Positions 27,797 through 37,980 of a stretch of 64,000 bases of DNA are shown one piece after another. Under the pieces are notes generated by a model that saw only the letters and a program-made list of their open reading frames with translations, was not told the DNA's origin and did not search any database. Location of the stretch: positions 1 through 64,000 of the forward strand of contig JANQSS010000184.1 of assembly GCA_028279185.1 (NCBI GenBank), given 5' to 3'. Positions within the stretch are counted from its first letter, which is position 1. Each line of letters begins with the position of its first letter. The position numbers were made by a program, and so were the translations under genes. The stretch is from Saprospiraceae bacterium (GTDB lineage: Bacteria; Bacteroidota; Bacteroidia; Chitinophagales; Saprospiraceae).

Positions 27797-28444
27797 AAAC
27801 TATTATTATATAATCAAAACTACTGTATTCTTCAGGTGCCAGTACCACATATTGAGCAAATGGTAATTAATCGATGGTGAATACCCAGGATGACTTATGC
27901 TAGAACACTAATGGCCAAATAATTGAGTTGTCAATTGACATTTTCCTAAGAAATTGTATCGATTTCCTAATTAAACTAACGGCATTAACCATTAGGTATT
28001 CAAGACCAGCACCGCTGAAAAGGTTCTATTATCAGTATAAACTCCGTAGGTAGCTTATAGAGCGCCACAACACTTAATTGCTAAAGACAGAAGTTTAGAG
28101 AAATTTTTGAGACCTACTTTTCTAATTGTTATGTCATTTTGGCCCCTTTGTCGAATTCCAAGTATATCGACTTATGTTGCGATGCACGAATACCATTCTT
28201 CCAAGTTCATAAAATACGAAACATGTGTTTTCCTAAATAAGGAATAGATGTTTCCCTTGCATAATTCGTTCTGACCAAAATAAAATTGTATGGAATCGCT
28301 ATCACTTGATGCAGCAAATCAACCAGATGATACCATTCCCTCAATCATCCTTGTTTTTTGCAAGGTCCTTTCTCTACAATTGATAATAAATACTGACTTT
28401 TGACTATAAACAACTTCAAAAATGACTACTAGTTACCTTGCTCC
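27797..28444. other. Long intergenic region between divergent repeat-protein and sensor-kinase operons
   Basis: 648 AT-rich bases with no credible reading frame. It contains the palindrome GTCAATTGAC (27930-27939), inside a larger AATTGA-GTTG-TCAATT hairpin, and a small CCTTG/CAAGG hairpin near 28349-28365. No perfect TAnnTTTG box was found close to either start. It probably holds the control region of both operons. Confidence 0.4.
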
Positions 28445-31400
28445 ATGAAGTCTGTCTTAACTTTAATTACGGTAGTATTCCTTCATGCCCTATGTTCCGG
28501 ACAATGGCAAGAATTTAGCTTTCATGCGTTTGGAAAGGACCTTGGACTTACAGTTCATGACATTGTTCAAGATAATCAAGGCTATATCTATGCAGCAAGT
28601 AATAAGGGGTTGGTACGATTCGACGGTAATACCCTTCACCATTTTATTCATGATGCTACAGACCCGAACAGTATTGCTCCTGGCTCGCTTAACAAATTGA
28701 TTAAGTCCACCGATGAATTTATTTGGATGACAACGCGCAGAGGTCATCTGTGCAGGTTTGACCCAAAACAAGAGACCTTTTCTACGTTTACTCCGCCAAA
28801 TTTAGGAAATGGGTTTTTCAGAATTTTGGAAGGACTATTAGAAGACAAGGAAGGCAATATTTGGGTAGGTGGATATCATTTTCGATTATTTAGATTCGAC
28901 CCGAAGAAAAAACAATTCGATCTCTTCATACCAGATTGGATTAATCCGTATACCCATCCTGGAAGATTGAGCATCTTCAACATGGTTCTAGATAAAAATG
29001 ACCCGAACACAATTTGGCTATCGGTACAAGATATGAATTATGGCAAAGCCATGCAGTTTGGACAAGACCTAATCAAATTCAATTCGCTAAGAGGAGAATT
29101 TGAACATAAGATAATTTTTCCTGGCGTCCGATTTATAGATGAAGATAATCGACTGTGGGGCAAGGGTTATGCAAACTATTTAGCCTGGACACAATTGCCC
29201 CTGGCCGATAAAATCTTTATTGACACCATATTACCCTATTACAGCGACTCAATCGTCAACCATATACTCACGGATTTAGTACCTTATCAAGAAGGTTTTT
29301 TGCTATCATCAGAACATGGTGTTTACACGATAATAAATGAGTCGGTCTCGTTTGTCAAAGGCAGTGAAGAGTTAGGATATATCAGGTGCCTGTATCTTGA
29401 TAATCAAAATCGCATTTGGGCTGGTGGAACAAATGGATTATTTATGTTACAACCATCAAAAATTCGAAAGTATTCTTATTCAAACCTCGGCCATAAAGAA
29501 CTGGTTATGCATACTTCGACAATGTTGAAAGACAGCATAATATATTTAATTACACAAACAAGAAGCCCATCATTTTCTCAAAAACTACATGCGATACCCA
29601 TTGCGGATAGCGATAATTTGAAGCAGTACACATTTAGTCATCAGATTGATAAAATGACATCATTGAATGATGATAACTTACTCATATTGAGTCGAGATAA
29701 TAAAATGTATACATTCAATATATCTACCGAAAAATGGTCAAATTCAACATTTAATAATCATCACCCACTGTCTGGGTATCGCTATGATCTTTCTGTCCAC
29801 AGTGACTCTTTAATGTTATTAACCGTCAGTCATCAATTGGCAATCGGAAATTTAAACTCTGGTAAAATTCTTCACATTTGGCGAGATTCCTTGACTTCTA
29901 CAGAGGGACAAGGATTTACCAATAATAGTTTGAGAGGACATACACCATTAGATGATTCGCGTATTCTGGTCTTCAATCGTGATCTCGCTGTTTATAATCT
30001 TGACGATAGATCAATAAGGCGAATACGAATACCAAAAAATATCAACAATGGTGTAATGAGCTTCAGAGCCGTAATCCTGAGCAGTAATAAGGAGTTATGG
30101 ATGTCCAATACCCAACAATTATTCCGTGCAAAAATCGAGTCAGACAGCCTGACTGTAATTCAAAAATTCGATATCGCCCAGGGCTTTTCCTCTACTCAAA
30201 TATTTAATATTGTTGAGGATAAAAATCAACGAATATGGACATTCAGTCTTAGTGGAATCAATACTGTGGATCCAGCAACAAATGAGGTCAGATTTTTTGG
30301 AATTGAATCCGGCCTTTCTCATTTAAGCACCAGTGCTGCTCAATTGCTCGAAGACGGACGAATTTTATATACCGATTGGTACAGCATGAATGTTTTTCAT
30401 CCGGATTCGCTCTGGAAGACGAAGGACCCCATTCTTACAAGGCCAATTGTTCAAGAAATGCGATTAGATGGCCAGCCTCTTTCTCGGTCCATGTGGCACG
30501 ACAATATATTAAAACTGGATCACGTCAATCAGATTATTGATGTAACATTTCAGGCTATAAATTTTCCGTCATCGGCAGAGATTCAATACTATTATAGGCT
30601 TAAAAATCTAAATAACAATTGGAACTCTATTGGAACGAATAATTTTCTGACATTATCGACATTGCCGCCTGGAGATTTTATTCTTCAAATCTCCACTGAT
30701 CCTGAAGCTTCGGATCAATATATTCAGTCGATTCAAATTAATGTACCAACCCCATTCTTTAAGTCATATTTCTTCTACGGATTACTCTTTGGTGTAATAG
30801 GTTTTTTGTCTTATTTATTCACGCAACGCAGAATAAAGTTGAGTGAGAAAAAATCACGCGAAGCTCTCTTACGCCAACAAGAAGTGTTGCGCTTGGAATT
30901 GAAAGCGCTGCGTTCACAAATGAATCCTCACTTTATGTTCAATTCATTAAATTCTGTAAAAAATTACATTTTATTGAACGATTCGAAGCTTGCAGCCAAA
31001 TATCTATCTAATTTTTCACATCTTATTCGCATGATCCTTCAACAATCGCGAGAAAAGTACATTTCACTCCAGGAAGAGCTTGATATGCTACAACTTTATC
31101 TCCGGCTAGAACAGCTGCGGTTTTCTGACTCTTTTAATCACAGTATATCGCTTGGAAAGGGCATCGAATCAAACCGCATCTATTTACCGCCTATGCTTTT
31201 GCAACCATTTATAGAAAATGCAATTTGGCATGGCTTGAGCACAAAAGACGGTGATCGGCACCTTCACATTAGATTTGAACGCAGTCAAAATCACTTGCAC
31301 TGCTCAATAGACGACAATGGCATCGGTCGACAGAAGGCCAAAACCTTGTCAGGCGGTAAATCAACTAAACATAAAAGCATGGGTATGGGCATCACGAGCA

Positions 31401-31534
31401 ATCGAATCAATCTGCTCAATGAGTTGGAACGAACTGAGATTCATTTGGACATTTTGGACAAGAAAGATGAACAAGGAAATCCTACAGGAACGCGTGTAGA
31501 CCTATTTATTCCACAAGATATTTATCAAGATTAA
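28445..31534 (+). CDS. Hybrid-type sensor: Reg_prop propeller, Y_Y_Y domain and LytS-like histidine kinase
   Basis: 1029 residues with a signal peptide (1-19, ending CSG). A large extracytoplasmic propeller follows with Reg_prop units (GKDLGLTVHDIVQDNQGYIY, LLEDKEGNIWVGG, LYLDNQNRIWAGGTNGLF, IVEDKNQRIWTFS), then a Y_Y_Y domain (IQYYYRLKNLNNNWNSIGT), one membrane helix (SYFFYGLLFGVIGFLSYLF) and a His_kinase domain with phosphorylated H829 in MNPHFMFNSLNS. The C-terminal ATPase has NAIWHGL and DDNGIGRQKA. It senses an outside signal and phosphorylates the regulator at 31538. The gene is divergent from the repeat-protein operon, its likely target. Confidence 0.93.
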   Translation: MKSVLTLITVVFLHALCSGQWQEFSFHAFGKDLGLTVHDIVQDNQGYIYAASNKGLVRFDGNTLHHFIHDATDPNSIAPGSLNKLIKSTDEFIWMTTRRGHLCRFDPKQETFSTFTPPNLGNGFFRILEGLLEDKEGNIWVGGYHFRLFRFDPKKKQFDLFIPDWINPYTHPGRLSIFNMVLDKNDPNTIWLSVQDMNYGKAMQFGQDLIKFNSLRGEFEHKIIFPGVRFIDEDNRLWGKGYANYLAWTQLPLADKIFIDTILPYYSDSIVNHILTDLVPYQEGFLLSSEHGVYTIINESVSFVKGSEELGYIRCLYLDNQNRIWAGGTNGLFMLQPSKIRKYSYSNLGHKELVMHTSTMLKDSIIYLITQTRSPSFSQKLHAIPIADSDNLKQYTFSHQIDKMTSLNDDNLLILSRDNKMYTFNISTEKWSNSTFNNHHPLSGYRYDLSVHSDSLMLLTVSHQLAIGNLNSGKILHIWRDSLTSTEGQGFTNNSLRGHTPLDDSRILVFNRDLAVYNLDDRSIRRIRIPKNINNGVMSFRAVILSSNKELWMSNTQQLFRAKIESDSLTVIQKFDIAQGFSSTQIFNIVEDKNQRIWTFSLSGINTVDPATNEVRFFGIESGLSHLSTSAAQLLEDGRILYTDWYSMNVFHPDSLWKTKDPILTRPIVQEMRLDGQPLSRSMWHDNILKLDHVNQIIDVTFQAINFPSSAEIQYYYRLKNLNNNWNSIGTNNFLTLSTLPPGDFILQISTDPEASDQYIQSIQINVPTPFFKSYFFYGLLFGVIGFLSYLFTQRRIKLSEKKSREALLRQQEVLRLELKALRSQMNPHFMFNSLNSVKNYILLNDSKLAAKYLSNFSHLIRMILQQSREKYISLQEELDMLQLYLRLEQLRFSDSFNHSISLGKGIESNRIYLPPMLLQPFIENAIWHGLSTKDGDRHLHIRFERSQNHLHCSIDDNGIGRQKAKTLSGGKSTKHKSMGMGITSNRINLLNELERTEIHLDILDKKDEQGNPTGTRVDLFIPQDIYQD

Positions 31535-31537
31535 CAT

Positions 31538-32296
31538 ATGCACAGGCTTCAAGTAATATTAATCGACGATGAACAGGCTGCTTTAGAAAGTTTGGAGATA
31601 GAATTGAAAGATGCATTTCCCGAGATTAATATTCTCGGAAAGTTTCAAAATCCAGTTAAAGCCGTAGAAAAAATCAAGGCTTTAAACCCCGACCTCATTT
31701 TTTTAGATATAGGCATGCCAGAGATGGATGGGTTCGAGTTTTTGCAGCAGTTTGACAATCGACCTTTTGAAGTAATATTTATCACAGCCTATGATGAATA
31801 TGCCATCCGGGCATTTGAATTCAATGCCATTGCCTATTTACTAAAGCCCGTTCTCGAAGTCAAACTTATTCAGGCCGTTGAAAAAGTATTAGAATACAAA
31901 GAAACCGGAATATCTGATCTACAACTCAAAGCATTGTTAAACCATGTTGAAGGACAACGAACCTCAAACGTCGCCAACATAGCCTTGCCTATAGGAGATG
32001 GATATGAGTTTGTAGCTTTTGACAAAATAGCATATGTAGAAGCGGACAACAATTATTCTTGGGTGGTACTCCATACTGGTGACAAACATTTGATAAGCAA
32101 GACGCTCAAAGAAATGGAGCTCATCATGAATCGATCGAACTTCTTCCGAGTCCACAAAAGTTTTTTGATCAATCTGGATTTTGTCAAGCAGTATTTAAGA
32201 ACTGATGGCGGCCAGGTAATCATGTCCGTGCGAAAAAAATCAATTCCGGTTTCAAGAAGAAAAAAGGATGAGTTGAAAAAAATATTAGGAATATAA
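31538..32296 (+). CDS. LytTR response regulator
   Basis: 252 residues: a receiver domain with the acidic pair D11/D12 (LIDDEQAA), phosphorylated D57 in LIFLDIGMPEMDG and the KP signature in LLKPVLEVK, followed by a LytTR DNA-binding domain (FDKIAYVEADNNYSWVVLHTGDKHLISKTLKEME and FFRVHKSFLINLDFV). It begins 3 bases after the sensor stop, so the two form a two-component pair. LytTR proteins bind paired direct repeats upstream of targets; the 648-base region at 27797 is the obvious place to look. Confidence 0.94.
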   Translation: MHRLQVILIDDEQAALESLEIELKDAFPEINILGKFQNPVKAVEKIKALNPDLIFLDIGMPEMDGFEFLQQFDNRPFEVIFITAYDEYAIRAFEFNAIAYLLKPVLEVKLIQAVEKVLEYKETGISDLQLKALLNHVEGQRTSNVANIALPIGDGYEFVAFDKIAYVEADNNYSWVVLHTGDKHLISKTLKEMELIMNRSNFFRVHKSFLINLDFVKQYLRTDGGQVIMSVRKKSIPVSRRKKDELKKILGI

Positions 32297-32692
32297 TAGT
32301 TTTTTGATCCGTCTTTCACCCGATAATATTATACAAACTGTTTATTTACTAATTGACAATAGAATTAAATGATCTTCCAATGCAGGCCTGGAATTTCGAT
32401 GACCGTCTTACCGATCTGATGGCTTAAGACGTTAAACAGATATTGCTCAATTTTATACGCATCTGCTCAGAAATAAAAGCAGGTGATGATAAGACTTTCA
32501 GGATTGAAGAAATACATTACTTAAAAATAACTCCGCCCTTCACTAAATTTACTCAAAAGTTGAAACAAACTTAATGTACTAAAAACTGAGTTGGCTTGAT
32601 ATAAAAATCCGTAACAGTTGACTTCGGAACGTGTCTCAATACGAGTGGCTTACAATTGGTCGTGAAATTTCTTGTTCCCAGCCTTCTGTCGA
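32297..32692. other. Intergenic region without recognised features
   Basis: 396 bases between the LytTR gene and the convergent pdhA gene. A T run follows the LytTR stop, without a clear hairpin. No coding frame, RNA gene or repeat was found. Confidence 0.5.
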
Positions 32693-33709
32693 TCACGTCA
32701 AAAACGGATAATCGTCCTGAACATAATTATCCGTAAACAATTCAGATGGATCTGGAAATGGTGAATTCTCAGCAAATTCCACAGCATCGTCCATTTCCTT
32801 CTTCATTTCATCATCTAACGCTTGGATCTCGTCAGTGCTGATGAGACCATTTTCCAGCATTTTTGATTTTAACGCCTCTATCGGGTCCAAATCTTTGTAA
32901 TGTTGTAATTCATCTTTGGTTCGGTATTTAGCTGGATCGGAAACCGAGTGCCCACGATATCGATAGGTTTTTATTTCCAAATAGTACGGTCCTTTGCCAG
33001 ATCGAATATGTTCAGCCGCTCTTGTCAAGGCGATGTGCACTTCTTCAGGATCCATACCATTTACAGGTTCACTTGGCATGTCAAAGGCTGAACCTATTTT
33101 ATATAAGTCCTTCACATTACTGGTGCGCTCAACCGAAGTTCCCATGGCATAGCCATTATTCTCACATATGTACAAGACAGGTAACTTCCATGTCATGGCC
33201 ATATTAAAAGACTCGTATAGAGCACCTTGTCTCGCTGCCCCATCGCCAAACATTGTAACACACAACAAGTCTGTACCTCTATATTTTTCGGCAAATGCTA
33301 TGCCCGTGCCAATCGGTATTTGAGCACCAACTATTCCATTTCCTCCAAAGTACCGGTCCTTTTTGGAGAAAAAATGCATGGACCCTCCCTTTCCTTTGTT
33401 GGCACCCGTTTGCTTGCCATAAAGTTCAGCCATGCATTCTCTGGATGTAAGACCTCGGGAAATAGCTGTTCCATGCTGTCGATATGCCGTTACAACAGCA
33501 TCTTCTTGTCTAATAGCCGTTTTCATACCGGCTGCAATCGCCTCCTGGCCAATATAGACATGACAAAATCCCCGAATCTTTTGCTTCGAATACATCATCA
33601 ACGTGCGCTCTTCAAATCGCCTAATCCGTAGCATGGTTTCCAGCCAGGTATGATATGTATCCCTGTCAAACTTGAGTGTCGTCTTTGTTGCAGTTTTTGT
33701 ATCGGCCAT
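32693..33709 (-). CDS. pdhA: Pyruvate dehydrogenase E1 component, alpha subunit
   Basis: 338 residues. The thiamine-diphosphate motif runs from FGDGAARQGALYESFNMA to the paired asparagines in CENNGYAMGTS. MYSKQKIRGFCHVYIGQEA and YRYRGHSVSDPAKYRT are hallmarks of E1 alpha. It decarboxylates pyruvate with the beta subunit and passes the acetyl group to E2. No pdhB or pdhC is in the window, so subunits are encoded apart. Branched-chain 2-oxoacid E1 alpha is the main alternative, but the pattern fits PdhA better. Single gene with its own -7 box. Confidence 0.92.
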   Translation of the reverse strand: MADTKTATKTTLKFDRDTYHTWLETMLRIRRFEERTLMMYSKQKIRGFCHVYIGQEAIAAGMKTAIRQEDAVVTAYRQHGTAISRGLTSRECMAELYGKQTGANKGKGGSMHFFSKKDRYFGGNGIVGAQIPIGTGIAFAEKYRGTDLLCVTMFGDGAARQGALYESFNMAMTWKLPVLYICENNGYAMGTSVERTSNVKDLYKIGSAFDMPSEPVNGMDPEEVHIALTRAAEHIRSGKGPYYLEIKTYRYRGHSVSDPAKYRTKDELQHYKDLDPIEALKSKMLENGLISTDEIQALDDEMKKEMDDAVEFAENSPFPDPSELFTDNYVQDDYPFLT

Positions 33710-33728
33710 TTCCTTCGATTTTATAGTA

Positions 33729-33736
33729 CAAATATA
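33729..33736 (-). promoter_or_regulatory. -7 box of pdhA
   Basis: TATATTTG on the minus strand, exact TAnnTTTG match, 19 bases before the ATG at 33709. No clear -33 element. Confidence 0.5.
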
Positions 33737-33774
33737 AACAGTGGGATTTCTAATGACAGGATCACGAAAAACCT

Positions 33775-36339
33775 CTAAAACTCCATTCTAAATCGTGCAT
33801 TTAGTCGCCTACCAGTAAGATGGTTGTTGATAGCAAATTGTTGATTGAGTATGGTTTTAATCCAGGTATTTGAAGCATCATTTGCAACATCCAGAAGATT
33901 AAATACATCTATACTAAACCACGTTTTTCTTGTGAATTTTAGAAAATGATTCGGATTTTTTAATCGGCGTTTTTCATCAAAAAGATTGAATGAAAACCCA
34001 ATGTCAACCCGGTAATACGTCGAATACCTAAAGTTATTTCGCAGTATAATGTTATTCTCCTTAACGCCGAAAGGTAGGCCCGATCCCCATATGAAATTAA
34101 GGTGGACCCCAAAATTTGGGTTGTTTGGAAGGTGATCTTGGAAGAACATGGCCAATGTAACAGCTTGGTCAGAAGGTCTTGGCACATAGGTTACATCTTG
34201 TGGCTCGCTGTCACCCTCTTTAAACCGACGATGTTGCACATCATCCAGGCGCTCCCGCGCGCGCAATAAGGACAAGTTAATCCAGCTTTCTGTTCCAGGA
34301 ACAAACTCACCATTGATCCGCATGTCCAAACCAGTAACAAAGCCTGAGGCATCATTTTCGCCGCTATATCTTATTCGAACATTATCAACGTCGTACGAAA
34401 CGAGATTCGAGAGTGACTTATAGTAACCTTCTACTATAAATCTAAAATCGCGGTCAGACATGGCTTTCCATGAAAAATCGCATGTCATACCGCCCACGAT
34501 GTGAATTGATTTCTGAGCCTTTAAATTTAAATTCAACGTGCCATCACGTCTCCGCAGCTCGCGATAAAATGGCGACTGGGCATACAAGCCACCGGCAAGT
34601 TTGAATGAAACATCTGACGTCCAGGCCAACGGCTTGTACAACAACTGTACTCTAGGTGAAATGAGAAGTTCTTCGTTGACATCCCAATAATTGGCGCGTA
34701 TGCCTACGGTTAGCTGATACTCGCTTCTTCCCCAATAAGCTCTGGTATAGGTATTTTGGAGAAAGGCCGTAAACCGATTTGATTGTAACGTATTTTGTGA
34801 TTTCAGAACTCGTTGAATAGTTAGTTCTTCTATACGATATGGAATAGAAAAACCAGCTGAATCTAATCGCTCCCATTCATTTATCCGATCTTCAATTTTT
34901 TCAGTTTGAAATTTGACACCCCACTCAACAAAGTGCGATTCATTTGTACTTGGATTGGACCCTATTCCATTCAATTCAAGCCCTCCTTTATGCTGGACAT
35001 TCATAATATTGAGGTCCAGAAAGTTTCTGGTGAATTCATGTTGCGTACCATTGCCTAGTAAGGCGATTTCCTGTCCTTGGTTTTCAGACCCAGGTGCAAT
35101 ATCGATTTGGCTTAGACGATAAAAACCGAGTATGTCAAAGCGCTCATTTTCGTCTGCTCGATGGGCTGAGGCAAGTAACTTCAGGAAAATGGGATTTTTT
35201 TTCTTTTCTGGAATATATGTCAAAGCCAATCCGTTCGATGAAGTGGTGAACTCATCATTCTCCGATCCTTCAAATGCTGTCGAAAGTTGCAAAGCAAAAT
35301 CAAGAAGACCTGATGCGGATGTTCGCGATTCCGGTACAAACCTATAAGCTGCCCGATTATAATTGCCGAGATATCCAAGTTGCCAGTTCTTGTGGAAGTC
35401 GTACGTGACATAAGCCTGAATATCAGTGAAATCTGGATTGTATTCTCCAGTAGTTTCTAACGTATTCAACAGATACCTAGTCGTCTTATATCGAGCACCC
35501 AGCAGGTACCTGATTTTCTTGCTTTTCGTTGTGCCCGTTGCAATACTCCCTTCAATATGGCCAGACGCCCCGAGCATACTTAACTCGATCGAACCCGCCA
35601 TCTCCTCAGGTCGCTTATATTGAATATCTAAAACGGAAGACAGTTTATCCCCATAAGAGGATTTAAATCCGCCACTGGAAAAGGAAAGACTGTTTATAAG
35701 ATTGATATTTGGAAAAGACAACCCCTCTTGCTGGCTATTGCTTATAAGCTGCGGTCTATAGATTTCGAAATCGTTGACATAAACCAGGTTCTCATCATAG
35801 TTTCCTCCTCTCACATTGTATTGAGACGAAAGCTCTCCACCGGTTCCACCGAAGGTTCCAAGGGCTATACTAGGTAGCACACTTTCGAAGTTTCCGGATG
35901 CGGAAGGTAGTAGTTTCAGTTCTTCCACTTCCTCTCTTACGAGACCCGCGTCTTGAACACGCTGACCTCTAACGGTAATATCAAGATCGGATGAAGCTAT
36001 TGTCATCGAAAAATTAACAAGTCGCTTATCGCCGGATTTCATTGGGTCGATAGAATAAACAATCTTTTCAAAACCAACATGATTGACTTCAAGCTCTATT
36101 GTTTGATCGATCGGAACATTCAGCGTGTAAGTCCCGTTTACATCCGTTTCTGTGGCTATAGAAGTTCCTGCAATACCCACAACAGCGAATTCGACAGGAT
36201 CGAGGCTCCCTCGCTGTGTTATTTTTCCAAATATTTGAGCCTGTTGAGCCCCGCACAGGGTGCAGGTCAGTGCAAAACAGAATGAAAAAAAGGTGGTTAA
36301 ACCAGCAGTCCGATTTATAATAGTACGAATCAATGTCAA
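33775..36339 (-). CDS. TonB-dependent outer-membrane receptor with carboxypeptidase-like N-domain
   Basis: 854 residues. Signal peptide about 1-31 (CTLCGAQQAQ), then a CarboxypepD_reg-like domain (IFGKITQRGSLDPVEFAVVG, VNGTYTLNVPID), a plug domain (ASGNFESVLPSIALGTFGG, SQYNVRGGNYDENLVYVNDFE) and a 22-strand barrel ending FRMEF. There is no SusD gene beside it, so it is not a typical glycan-uptake pair; a metal chelate or peptide ligand is possible. It overlaps the rpe stop by 4 bases (ATGA), so the two are co-translated. Confidence 0.9.
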   Translation of the reverse strand: MTLIRTIINRTAGLTTFFSFCFALTCTLCGAQQAQIFGKITQRGSLDPVEFAVVGIAGTSIATETDVNGTYTLNVPIDQTIELEVNHVGFEKIVYSIDPMKSGDKRLVNFSMTIASSDLDITVRGQRVQDAGLVREEVEELKLLPSASGNFESVLPSIALGTFGGTGGELSSQYNVRGGNYDENLVYVNDFEIYRPQLISNSQQEGLSFPNINLINSLSFSSGGFKSSYGDKLSSVLDIQYKRPEEMAGSIELSMLGASGHIEGSIATGTTKSKKIRYLLGARYKTTRYLLNTLETTGEYNPDFTDIQAYVTYDFHKNWQLGYLGNYNRAAYRFVPESRTSASGLLDFALQLSTAFEGSENDEFTTSSNGLALTYIPEKKKNPIFLKLLASAHRADENERFDILGFYRLSQIDIAPGSENQGQEIALLGNGTQHEFTRNFLDLNIMNVQHKGGLELNGIGSNPSTNESHFVEWGVKFQTEKIEDRINEWERLDSAGFSIPYRIEELTIQRVLKSQNTLQSNRFTAFLQNTYTRAYWGRSEYQLTVGIRANYWDVNEELLISPRVQLLYKPLAWTSDVSFKLAGGLYAQSPFYRELRRRDGTLNLNLKAQKSIHIVGGMTCDFSWKAMSDRDFRFIVEGYYKSLSNLVSYDVDNVRIRYSGENDASGFVTGLDMRINGEFVPGTESWINLSLLRARERLDDVQHRRFKEGDSEPQDVTYVPRPSDQAVTLAMFFQDHLPNNPNFGVHLNFIWGSGLPFGVKENNIILRNNFRYSTYYRVDIGFSFNLFDEKRRLKNPNHFLKFTRKTWFSIDVFNLLDVANDASNTWIKTILNQQFAINNHLTGRRLNARFRMEF

Positions 36340-37013
36340 CAGTTTTTTATCAAATCCAAGGCTTTATTTCGATCTGCGCTTTTGAAAATGGCGCTGCCGG
36401 CAACAAGAATGTCTGCTCCCGCATCAACCAAGGCTCTCGCGTTCGCTGGTGAAACACCACCATCGACTTCTATCTTGCAACTAAGTCCACGCTGTACAAT
36501 GGTATTTTTTAAAGTCTCGATTTTATGTAACGAACGACCGATGAATTTTTGACCTCCAAAACCGGGATTAACAGACATGACAAGTACTAAATCAAGATTC
36601 TCAAGGACATCGTCGATTACCGTCACAGGAGTGTGCGGATTAATAGCGACCCCGGCTAAAGCGCCACTTTCTTTTATTTGTTGTACGACGCGGTGCAAAT
36701 GCTCGCATACCTCATAATGGACTGTGATAATGTCTGCACCAGCAGTCCTAAATGCTGAAATGAAATAGTCTGGTCTGTACATCATCAAATGCACATCCAA
36801 TGGCTTCTCGGTAACATTGTTAATCGCTTCAATTACAGGTAGACCAAATGAAATATTTGGTACAAATTGGCCATCCATGACATCCAGATGAATTAAATCG
36901 ACTAATTCATGCTCCAACCATGCAACTTCATTTTTGATATGAAGAAAGTCTGCAGCGAGAAAGGAGGGTGCGACGTAATGATGATCTGAATCTGAGAAAA
37001 AGGAACTATCCAT
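36336..37013 (-). CDS. rpe: Ribulose-phosphate 3-epimerase
   Basis: 225 residues, a TIM-barrel enzyme interconverting ribulose-5-phosphate and xylulose-5-phosphate in the pentose phosphate pathway. Marks: APSFLAADFLHIKNEV, LIHLDVMDGQFVPNISFG (metal-binding and catalytic D), PLDVHLMMYRPD, VMSVNPGFGGQKFI and KIEVDGGVSPANA, with the phosphate loop AGSAIF. The N-terminus is about 13 residues longer than most (MDSSFFSDSDHHY); no inner Met fits, so 37013 is kept. Confidence 0.96.
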   Translation of the reverse strand: MDSSFFSDSDHHYVAPSFLAADFLHIKNEVAWLEHELVDLIHLDVMDGQFVPNISFGLPVIEAINNVTEKPLDVHLMMYRPDYFISAFRTAGADIITVHYEVCEHLHRVVQQIKESGALAGVAINPHTPVTVIDDVLENLDLVLVMSVNPGFGGQKFIGRSLHKIETLKNTIVQRGLSCKIEVDGGVSPANARALVDAGADILVAGSAIFKSADRNKALDLIKNC

Positions 37014-37088
37014 TGGGTAAAAATAGGTATTTGAGAAGTGGAAAAGCCGATAAAACCAGCTCGTCCTTCTTATAAACTTGAAACGACT

Positions 37089-37814
37089 TTAGTTAGTCAC
37101 ATGTTCCACATTTGCTGGGTCAAGCGTCTGTTGATGGCGCAACTTAAGATAGACACGGGCTGTGGTGACGACATCTTTTTCACAATACGTCATAATTCGT
37201 TCTAAGTCTTGATCTTCATAATAAGTAGCATGCACCTGACTGCCATCTATGTCATCTTTAGGTGTTTCGATTCCCAAAACTGCTGCTAATAGGTCCAGCG
37301 ATGTGTAGTTTTTAAAATCACCAAACTTCCAAAGTTCTAAGGTGTCGACCAAGTGCTTGACTTCCCATGGCCGCTTTCCATAAATATTTAAGGCATCTGG
37401 CAATAAAACACCTTGAATCGTCATGCGTCGGCATAAATATGGAATGTCGAATTCGCGAATATTATGACCACAAAGTTTCTGGCGTGGCAAATCACTGTAA
37501 TGCCTCTGAAGAAGATCTGCAAACTCTTGAAGAATTTGTTTTTCATCGTGGCTGGCGAACGACTTGACTTTGAACTGCAGATCATTTTTATGTCCGAACA
37601 GGAAGCCGAAGGATATACAAACTACTCGACCAAATTCCGCAAAAATCGCCGCTTTGTCGGCATAATAGGATGCTGCAGATCTAGACGGGTCATTATTGAT
37701 GAAATAGGCAGCCTTCTTAGACCAAAGCAACTGAAATCGCTCGCTAAGTTGGTCGTACGACGCAACCGACCCAGCAGTTTCGATGTCCAAAAAAAGTATA
37801 TTAAAATAACTCAT
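37089..37814 (-). CDS. 3'-5' exonuclease, DEDDy family (PolB-exo-like)
   Basis: 241 residues. Exo I is FLDIETAGS (D-x-E), exo II is CGHNIREFDIPYLCRRM (N-x2-x-F-D), and exo III is MTYCEKDVVTTARVYL (Y-x3-D), the DEDDy set. This is the stand-alone Bacteroidota protein related to the proofreading domain of family B polymerases; it has no polymerase domain. It could act in DNA repair or RNA trimming. Alone on its strand, 75 bases before rpe, so it may share that transcript. Confidence 0.85.
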   Translation of the reverse strand: MSYFNILFLDIETAGSVASYDQLSERFQLLWSKKAAYFINNDPSRSAASYYADKAAIFAEFGRVVCISFGFLFGHKNDLQFKVKSFASHDEKQILQEFADLLQRHYSDLPRQKLCGHNIREFDIPYLCRRMTIQGVLLPDALNIYGKRPWEVKHLVDTLELWKFGDFKNYTSLDLLAAVLGIETPKDDIDGSQVHATYYEDQDLERIMTYCEKDVVTTARVYLKLRHQQTLDPANVEHVTN

Positions 37815-37980
37815 GTGTATATTTTGTGATTATCAAATGAATGCATGTAGTGGAATATAATCACTTAACGATATATTTAGGTAAGATTGGAATCGTACTT
37901 TCCAAACCTGAGGTGGATCGAAGTGCTTAATTAGTTTTAAATTGGTAGGAAGATAAGGTTTCAGAAGCAACTTAAATCTC

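Noticed and set aside
32297-32692. Decayed gene between the LytTR gene and pdhA
   Set aside because: Neither strand shows a recognisable protein fragment; it reads as plain intergenic DNA.
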